Shown in pieces: positions 56,631-64,000 of a stretch of 64,000 bases of DNA. Under the pieces are notes generated by a model. It was not told where the DNA came from, did not search any database, and saw nothing but the letters and a program-made list of their open reading frames with translations. Within the stretch, counting starts at the first letter, position 1. The number at the start of each line of letters is the position of its first letter. The position numbers were made by a program, and so were the translations under genes. Source of the DNA: Trichosphaerium sp. ATCC 40318 (taxonomy: Eukaryota > Discosea > Flabellinia > Trichosidae); assembly GCA_038496445.1 (NCBI GenBank), contig JALMLS010000056.1, forward strand, positions 186,001 to 250,000, read 5' to 3'.

Positions 56631-58203
56631 ATGGAGCCTGTAGATACTCCTTTGCAAGTTTATTTAAGAGAGCATGGTGTAGAGAAGCTACATGCGGATC
56701 TAAAGATACGAGTAAGGCCACATAAGAAGCATCCAAACTTGAAGTCGTTCATATACTCCTCCTTGAACTCTCCATTTGATTCAGACGTAGTTTGCGTTTG
56801 TAGGGGTAAAAAAAGAATTAAGAGTTGATAATATCGTCTTTGACGCTATGAAGGTATTGTTTTAGACGAAAGCGATGATTGGCGGGTGGTTTCGTTTCCT
56901 TACAAAAAATTCTGGAATTACGGCGAGTATAGAGCGGCTAAACTAGATTGGAATAACGGCGTGAAGGTAGAAATAAAAAAGCAGTTTATTAAGCGCTGTT
57001 AACAAACCCCAGGTACTAGAGAAGCTAGATGGTAGTCTGATGACAATGTACTTTTACAAAGGTATGAAATAACGCTAGATTACTGTTGTACCTTACTAAT
57101 TTTGTACAAAGGAGAATGGCACGTGTCAACATCGGGATTACCGGACGCAAGTATGTCAAGACGAAAAGCAGGTCGATAGTCCTTTGTTTTAATTCTCCCC
57201 ATAGGCGGTGTACTTACGCCTAAGCCTTCTACTATTGCTGGGGTAGGAAATGATAAGAATGTTGATCGTAGCATCTCTTATGCATCGTTGTTTTGGGATA
57301 CTTTTAAAAAGGAAAACTGCAAGTTTCCAGAAGAAAAGAGATACTGCTACATGTTTGAATGTGTTTCACCAATTAACAGAATTGTCTGTCAATACGATAA
57401 AGCGCAGTTATATTTCCATGGTGCACGTAATTTAGATACACTAGAAGAAGTAGAACCTGAGACACTCGCAAAGAAATATGGGTTTACTCTTCCACGTGCT
57501 CATAACTTTGATTCTATCGAACAAGTTTTGGCTCATGCCAGAACTCTGAAAGCTCATAAAGCAGAGGTAAGTTATTGAATATATTAAAGTCATGTAAACG
57601 ATTAATGGATAATACAGGGATTTGTTTGTGTTGACAAACAGTTCAATAGAGTAAAAGTTAAAAGCCCGAATTATGTTCAAGTAGCATTGCTTTCGTATAC
57701 TGATAGTGGTGGTATGAACGTCAAGAGGCTTTTGGGTCTAGCTCAACTAAACGAAGGGGATGAATTCCTAGCTTATTTTCCAGCTTGGGCAGCAGCATTT
57801 ACAAAAGTGCGTGCTTACTAAATAGGCTGAGGAAAACTAACATTTTTTTGTAGGTGAAACAAATTTATGACGCATTTGTTACAAAAGCAGAGGCTCAGTG
57901 GGCTATAGCGAAGGATATGACTAAGAAGGAAATAGCTACATCTGGTGATATTGATAAGACCTTTCATGCTTGCTTTATGAAACTAAAAGGTGATAAAACA
58001 GGAAAACTAACAGATCCTGTAACTTATTTTTCTAATGCAGAACCAGGATACCTGATGAGTACGTTGATTATTTTTTGTTCAAGACTTTCTTGTTAGGAGC
58101 TTACTATCTTACTATAGAAATACTTAAATTATCAAAAGATATAATAAAGGATGTTTTACCTCCGTTAAGTACACAGAAACAAAACAAGGATACAACTCTT
58201 TAG
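56631..58203 (+). CDS. T4 Rnl1-type RNA ligase
   Basis: An ATP-dependent RNA ligase of about 430 residues. The N-terminus is MEPVDTPLQVYLREHGVEKL. An Rnl1-like upstream region reads RVVSFPYKKFWNYGEYRAAK. Motif I is EKLDGSLMTMYFYKGEW, where Lys is the adenylated nucleophile in K-x-D-G. Motif III/IIIa is CYMFECVSPINRIVCQY, close to 'EWVSPANRIVLAY' of T4 Rnl1. Motif IV lies in AEGFVCVD and motif V in RVKVKSPNYV. A C-terminal helical part (VKQIYDAFVTKAEAQWAIAK) ends at TAG 58201-58203. It would seal 5'-phosphate/3'-OH RNA ends in RNA repair or tRNA splicing; the cellular role is inference. Stand-alone Rnl1-type ligases are patchily distributed in eukaryotes, so transfer from a virus or phage is possible. 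Confidence 0.82.
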
Positions 58204-58416
58204 CTTAGTATTAATTGTAATAAGAAAAAACTGAGAAAGAAAATAAAAGTCAACTAACTGCGATTTATTCAAGTTAGCTTGATTGTGATACAACAAATAT
58301 GTACCTGATGTACTAACTTTTTGACAAGATTTTATGGTTACCAACAAGAGTTTAGAAGTATGTTAGAGAGTACGAAGAAAAAAAGTGGTTTATTGTTCAG
58401 CTGGTGAACTAGCAGC
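58204..58416. other. Convergent intergenic region
   Basis: 213 bp between RNA ligase and LRR gene A 3' ends. No gene seen. Confidence 0.35.
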
Positions 58417-61400
58417 TTAAGCCACCATATTTGCTTGTACTTGGCCTGTGACTTTGGTACGTCGACGTGTGAAAGGAAAGATCTTGTATCTCAATGGACG
58501 TATTGTAAATGCAAGGATCAAGATTAGTATCACGAGAAACAATACAATGGCCACTGCGGCACCAGCCACAATCCCAATCGATATTCCATCTGACCCTGAC
58601 CCACAATCGTTAATTGATGATATTTTCACAAATCGTCCTTATGAAATATGTGTTAACGTTCATGGAGGTTGAAATGTAATTACCTTGTTTTGTAAGGGTG
58701 TAGTTGCATTCGTTGTTTCCTTTGATAGAGAATGATTCAGATACTGAAATATCACATGACGAAGAAGATATTCTCACTTCATCTTGTCCTGGTTGGTCTT
58801 GTATCTCAGTAGTACCATTCAACACTACACATCCGCTCACATTCAGAGATGCTCCAGTGTCTGCATGAAGTGTAGCCATTGAGTTCAGAGTAAAATCACC
58901 TAAAATTCACACGTAAACACAAGCATTAGTTTTTGTTCATCTTACCAATGACACGAATATCATTGTTCATTTCAAACTCATCAATTACTGTTATATTTTG
59001 TGGGATAACTATTGGTAGTGGGCGACAGGGTATATTCTGCTCTATTGGCCTAAATCTGGAACACGAATTATTGTTTTCATCACAAAAATAATTCCAATCA
59101 AGCTGAAAATTTGCAGGTAGTTGGAAATTTCGTATGGGACACCAAAAAGAGTTGTTTGTCAGCTTTCTACCAAATATTAGAAGGTAATTCTTTAGTTATA
59201 TAAGTACAGTGTTTCTAGCTGTCTTAAATATCTCGGTAATGCTCCATAAAGCATGTTATAAGATAAATCCCTTGAACAACTGTTACTTAAAGTAAACCAA
59301 GAAAATATGTACAGGTAACTCAATGAGACTCTTCTGCCGTTAGAAGGTAGCTGTCCGTGAAGATTGTTTTTGGCCATCTCCAGAATCATCATTGGCTGTT
59401 CTAATAGAGATAATGGAACTGTACCTTCGAGTTGACATCCATTCAATCGTCTATTCAAAGCAAATCAAAAAACTAGTTTGGTATGGTGGGTTTAGAATGC
59501 ATACAAGGTTACCAACTCTTCGTTTAATGTCTCTGGTATTGTACCGTATATCGTGTTATAACTCAAATCGCTAATATGGCTAATTAATGGAATGCCATAG
59601 GCATTAGAAAGTACTTACATTACTGTACTATTCCAATCAGTTATTGCATCTAGTGCATCATTAAACTCATTGCTAGAGGCATATCTAAATACTTATGAGT
59701 CGACTTGAGTCTAATGAAGACTGTACACTTGGTCGAATGCTCCCAAGAATAAAGGCAACGGACCAGTTAAGCCGTTGTTTGATATATCACTGAATTAATA
59801 TGATGAGTATTGAAACAAACAAGAAAGGAATGGTGTACATAATTACTCCTGTGGTTGTACTATTGAAATTTGAAAAAGTAGATAAGTTATTGTCACCTAG
59901 ATACCTACACGTGATAAGCTACACTACGCATTTAACTGGAATGAGAAAATACATACAAATGTGGTATATTTAACAGCAATGAGGGAATTGTACCATTAAA
60001 ATAGTTCGAGCTAAGATCTCTACAATTACGAGTAAATGCAACAATGAGGGAATGGTAACCATTACAATTCTATCAATCCATCTCTTTCTAGCTTCATTGG
60101 GATTTCACCTGATAGCGAAGAGTACGGCACACGTCTTAGGCAAATTAGTGAGATATGTTTGAAGAACAAAATTAGTTACATACAAAATAGTTAGATGCGG
60201 GAACGTTGAACTATCATACAAGTTAGGAAGGTCATTCAAGTCCATTGGAACAGAGGAACCCCTTACAAATAGTACTTAACAAAATAGAACCGATAAAATA
60301 AGCGTACAGCTCCTCTACAGTGCCAGAAAATGTACTCGCATGTGAGTACAACATACTTGTGCTGGCTGTTATGTTGGTGTATGAAATGTCCCTTGACAGA
60401 ACTATGTTAGTCTAAGATGAGCGCCTGTAGCGTACAGCGCAGTCATTGTACGATTATAGAATTCTCGAGGCAGTTCACCAGTGATGTATTGAGAACCTGA
60501 AACTTGGCTAATATAGAAATGGGTATAATCACTACTTATGCGAAGGCGTACAAATGTGTCAAGTCGGGTCCTGGGGTTGGTACTATTCCATTTATCTTTG
60601 TATGCATTGCACGACTTACGTCCATTAGCGCACGACTTCTCAATTAAATATGACGTACAACTTGACCAGGTGCGGGAATGTTGTATTGAAAAAGTAGGGA
60701 TCAAGAGTGTAGTTTAGATTTGAACAATAATCCAAGTTCCTTATTTTGAAAATCACGTGAGTGGAGAGGTCGGGCACAAAACGTTTTTTGGCTATTTTTC
60801 GTACAATTCTGTCAGGTTTGTCAATCGCATGAGTGCTTCCGGTAAAGATGTAATGACATCGCTTATGATAGTCCTATGTGGTATGTTAATATTGTCGTAC
60901 TAGTATAGATATGTTGTAGTACAGTATTTTAAGTGATCCAAGTTCATCAATACAAGCTGGAATTTGATTAACGGAGTTTATGAGTCTAAATGGTATTGAG
61001 CGCGCCGTAACACAATAACGTAAAAAAGTCATACGTGAGGCTCTCCAAACCTGCTAGGACACAAAGTATTGACTCATTTAAATTACTCTCATGTGCTTCT
61101 CTTGTGAAAAGCGTTAGCGTAATGCGGAGACAATAAAAACCCAATGAAGATTGGGTTTTCCCAAAACGCACAATGTTAGTTCCGTTAGGCTTTGTAGTTT
61201 GGTAAAATTTACTGCAGTTTCCAGTATCGAATTAACTCTGATGTTCCTAATCTACTTAGGTGTCCAGTATCTTGAGATATCCACTTACACTGTTTTCAAA
61301 GTTGAAATAGTCGATAAATTACCTAGGTAAGCTGTTTCGCCATCAAAGTCACTGTAGTAAGTGTTAGCATGTTCTATAGTATTAAGGTTGTACAAATACT

Positions 61401-61604
61401 CTTACAGCTCTACAATATTATTATTGCCACTGCTATCACACGTAAAAGAGGAGCTAGTACAGTTCTATAACAATTGTTTTAGCGCGTTGTAGATACGAGT
61501 TAATTTCGACTTTTCCGCACGTGTCCTTCAAACAAATCCAGCCAGCTTTGAGCAGAACTCAATATTATTAATGAAGCTATAACAATAATGTAGGTATGTG
61601 CCAT
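58417..61604 (-). CDS. LRR receptor-like membrane protein A
   Basis: Start MAHTYIIVIASLIILSSAQS (ATG 61604-61602) is a signal peptide. It is followed by WLDLFEGH spliced to NCTSSSFTCDSSGNNNIVEL, an LRR N-terminal cap of the plant type. The body is a series of small exons each carrying about one leucine-rich repeat of the 'LxGxLPxxLxxLxxLxxLxLxxN' type (ITGELPREFYNRTMTALYAT, NGCQLEGTVPLSLLEQP, YNMLYGALPRYLRQLETLYL). A non-LRR, Cys-containing island sits around 60560-60680 (CTSYLIEKSCANGRKSC). Near the end are a Cys-flanked cap, an ectodomain tail (CVVLNGTTEIQDQPG), a TM helix (VAGAAVAIVLFLVILILILA) and a short basic cytoplasmic tail (RPLRYKIFPFTRRRTK), with no kinase. Likely a surface receptor. 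Not every exon junction could be traced. Confidence 0.68.
58422..58893. repeat. Tandem duplication, patch 1 copy A (3' end of LRR gene A)
   Basis: This segment pairs with 61817-62290 (copy B) with only scattered substitutions. It covers the membrane helix, cytoplasmic tail and adjacent exon. Identity falls sharply beyond both ends. Confidence 0.85.
60176..60333. repeat. Tandem duplication, patch 2 copy A
   Basis: Pairs with 63843-64000 almost perfectly over the first 110 bp and well to the window edge. The offset is about 3.67 kb, different from patch 1, so indels lie between the patches. Confidence 0.85.
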
Positions 61605-61811
61605 AACAGGAATAGTAACTCCGTTAAGTGAAGTGGAAGGAAAAATACACTTAATCACTACTCGTTAGTTCTCAGCCAGCTCAGTGTAACGCTAATTATT
61701 TCTGCAAAAGTGTTTTATTTTTAATGTTTCAGTGATTGGCAAGTTTTAAGAGCGTAAACCAAAGCATACAAGGCGCCTGCAGGCTTGTTTGGATTTTAAA
61801 GTTTGAGCAGA
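61605..61811. other. Spacer between tandem LRR genes
   Basis: 207 bp between gene A's start and gene B's stop, holding the gene A promoter. Nothing else seen. Confidence 0.4.
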
Positions 61812-64000
61812 TTATGTCACCACATTTGCTTGTACTGTACCTTTAGTACGTCGATACATAAAAGGAAAGATCTTGTATCTCAATGGACGTATTGTAAATG
61901 CAAGGATCAAGATTAGTATCACTAGGAACAATACAATGGCCACTACAACACCAGCCACAATCCCAATCGATATTCCATCTGACCCTGACCCACAATCGTT
62001 AATTGATGATATTTTCACAAATCGTCCTTATGAAATATGTGTTAACGTTCATGGAGGTTGAAATGTAATTACCTTGTTTTGTAAGGGTGTAGTTGCATTC
62101 ATTGTTTCCTTTGATAGAGAATGATTCAGATACTGAAATATCACATGACGAAGAAGATATTCTCACTTCATCTTGTCCTGGTTGGTCTTGTATCTCAGCA
62201 GTACCATTCAACACTACACATCCACTCACGTCCAGAGATGCTCCAGTGTCTGCATGAAGTGTAGCCATTGAGTTCAGAGTAAAGTCACCTATGTTTATGG
62301 TAAACGTAAGGATAGCACAGGTTTAGTCTTTTTGTTCATCTTACCAACGACACGAATATCATTGTTCAATACAAACTCATCAGCTACTGCTATACTTTGT
62401 GGGATCACTATTGGCAATGGGCGGCACTTTATATTCGGTTCTCTCGGTTCGAAGTTGGAACAAGAATTATTGTTTGCATCACACAAGTAATTCCCAGAAA
62501 GGCTGTTTCTATTATTGGGCACGTTGAACACAAAACTTGGACACCAAAACAAGTTGTTTGCCAATTGTCTACAAAAAACTGTTAGGCAACAGTTTTTCGC
62601 ATTACGTACTTATTATTTATTTGCTCCAAGTATTTTGGTAATGCTCCATAAAGCATGTTATTTGATACATGCCTGCCCATATACGTGTTAGCAAATAAAT
62701 AAAGCTACAACAAAGACGCACAGTTTAATCAATGACGCACAATTCGAAGGCAGTTGTCCTTGAATCTTGTTGTTCGTTATTTCCACGGTACGCAGCTGCA
62801 CATTTTCTGTACACAAAGATGACGGAAGTGTACCTTCGAGTTGACATCCATTCAATCGTCTATTCAAAGCAAATCAAAAAACTGGTTTTCTTTTGTGGGT
62901 TTAGATGCATACAAGGTTTCCAACTCTTCGTTTAATGTCTCTGGTATTGTACCGTGTATCATATTATAACTCAAATCACTTCGAAGAAGTTAAATACAGG
63001 TTCCGAATAAGCATAAAGTACTCACATTAACGTACTATTCCATGAAATTATAGTATCCAGAGTATCGTTAAAATTATTGTCAAAAGCAGTTCTAAACATA
63101 AGTATGAGTGAGTAGAGTTTCAAAAAGGTGACAAATGAATAGAGTGTAACATATTGTCACACGTGAACCGAAAAAAACTGTACACTTGGTTAAAAGACCC
63201 TAAAAACGGAGGCAAACTTCCAGTGAACATATTTTCCGCTATATTTCTTGAATGTAAAGGTCAGACACATAGAAATACAGAAAGGAGTTGTACATTTTAT
63301 TTCCTTCTATCTGACCATTAAAATTAGAGAATGACGAGAACTTATTGTTGCCCAGCTGCCTTACAACAATATAAGCCATATCAACACAAAATAGTCGTAC
63401 AAGTCACTAATATTTAACCCAATAAGCCATGAAGGGACATCGCCTGTCAATAGGTTGGACCCCAATGCCCTTATAGAAACGTTGATAACAGCCTTGTTTA
63501 ATAGTCACTTACACTGTTGATAAGGAGGAAGATGTTTCCATAGGTTCTGGAGGAAGTGAAGAAAATTGATTGCGAGTCAAGTATCTAACACAATTAATAT
63601 TAATTCTTGCTCCCAAAGGATATAATTATGTACAGGTAGTCTATAGTCATCATCCATTCCGGAATTGTCCCGTTAAAAGAATTTACTCTTAGGTCTCTAT
63701 AGTTATGAGTAAGTGGAATAATGAAGAAGATTAACAGTACAATTCTGTCATGAATGCACGCCGAAATGTCGTTGGAATTTCACCTGATATCGAAGACTCT
63801 GGCAAACGTCTATAAAAATAGTCAGCTATGGTTGAATAACAATTACATACAAAATAGTTAGATGCGGGAACGTTGAACTATCATACAAGTCAGGAAGGTC
63901 ATTCAAGTCCATTGGAACAGAGGAACCCCTTACAAATAGTACTTAACAAACTAGAAACAATAAAATAAGCGTACAGCTCCTGTACAGTACTGGAAAAATT
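61812..64000 (-). CDS. LRR receptor-like membrane protein B, 5' end beyond the window
   Basis: A tandem paralogue of gene A. The C-terminus is nearly the same: VAGVVVAIVLFLVILILILA membrane helix, tail RPLRYKIFPFMYRRTKGTVQ, and ectodomain tail CVVLNGTAEIQDQPG. Further upstream are a Cys-rich LRR cap (NSCSNFEPREPNIKCRP), LRR exons, and a 158-bp stretch at the window end almost identical to 60176-60333 of gene A. Tail differences (MYRRTKG instead of TRRRTKV) show the copies have diverged in the cytoplasmic part. N-terminal exons lie past 64000. Confidence 0.66.
61817..62290. repeat. Tandem duplication, patch 1 copy B
   Basis: Partner of 58422-58893; offset about 3.4 kb. Confidence 0.85.
63843..64000. 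repeat. Tandem duplication, patch 2 copy B
   Basis: Partner of 60176-60333, cut by the window end. Confidence 0.85.

Noticed and set aside
60402..61171. Separate small minus-strand genes at 60402-60704 and 60986-61171
   Set aside because: They overlap LRR exons of gene A; the first includes the LRR segment ITGELPREFYNRTM, so they are parts or shadows of that gene.
1..64000. tRNA genes, rRNA, CRISPR arrays and intact transposons
   Set aside because: No B-box-containing cloverleaf, rRNA segment, regularly spaced repeats, transposase or reverse transcriptase motif was found by eye; GTTCGA-like matches fell inside coding exons.

Overview
This is a gene-dense, AT-rich stretch of nuclear DNA from a eukaryote, almost certainly a free-living unicellular one. 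Nearly every gene is broken by very short GT-AG introns (about 28-80 nt). Many donors read GTACGT, GTACxx or GTATGT, and acceptors are TAG or CAG with little pyrimidine tract. Conserved genes (SNRPG, PRMT5, PSMD9, PSMD5, NSUN5, MOB1, an ARF-like GTPase, PEX26, GFAT) establish a eukaryotic nucleus, proteasome and peroxisomes. The rest mixes signalling and secreted proteins: ankyrin-RasGEF-RGS, FYVE-PIP kinase, plant-type LRR receptors, a mucin-stalked membrane protein, an LPMO-like enzyme with CBM6, F-box/MORN_2 proteins and a T4 Rnl1-type RNA ligase. That mix recalls amoebozoan or similar phagotrophic/saprotrophic protists. The lineage cannot be fixed from this window, so that placement is inference.

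Layout. 0-11 kb: GFAT (partial, -), secreted C2H2 protein (+), ARF-like GTPase (-), proteasome chaperone PSMD9 (-), PEX26-like peroxin (-), a membrane-spanning F-box protein (+), SNRPG (+), GNAT-fold protein (-). 11-16 kb: one large HEAT/ARM-repeat gene (+). 16-24 kb: F-box/MORN_2 gene, JmjC relic (-), SDR oxidoreductase (+), OTU deubiquitinase (+), a GC-richer intergenic block that may hold a non-coding RNA, and a second F-box/MORN_2 gene (+). 24-33 kb: PSMD5 (-), ANK-RasGEF-RGS (+), MOB1 (-), NSUN5 (+). 33-45 kb: FYVE-PIP kinase (+), LPMO-like-CBM6 (+), F-box/Cys-rich protein (+), then a looser region with MORN relics and a frameshifted secreted repeat protein (-). 44-50 kb: PP2C (-), type I membrane protein (-), an unrecognised protein (-), a 53-residue membrane microprotein (-). 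50-58 kb: coiled-coil RING protein (+), PRMT5 (-), PAP2 lipid phosphatase (+), Rnl1-like RNA ligase (+). 58-64 kb: two tandem LRR receptor-like genes (-), the second running off the window.

Gene organisation is extremely compact. Several divergent pairs have start codons only about 85-175 bp apart (PEX26/F-box, GNAT/HEAT, PSMD5/RasGEF, MOB1/NSUN5, PRMT5/PAP2), so they must share bidirectional promoters. Functional groupings are loose. Two dedicated chaperones of the 26S proteasome base (PSMD9, PSMD5) lie 19 kb apart, along with four F-box genes, an OTU protease and a RING protein. I found no convincing tRNA, rRNA, CRISPR array or intact transposon. Exon structures below were worked out by hand from splice signals and reading-frame continuity, so gene ends and calls are firmer than every internal junction.
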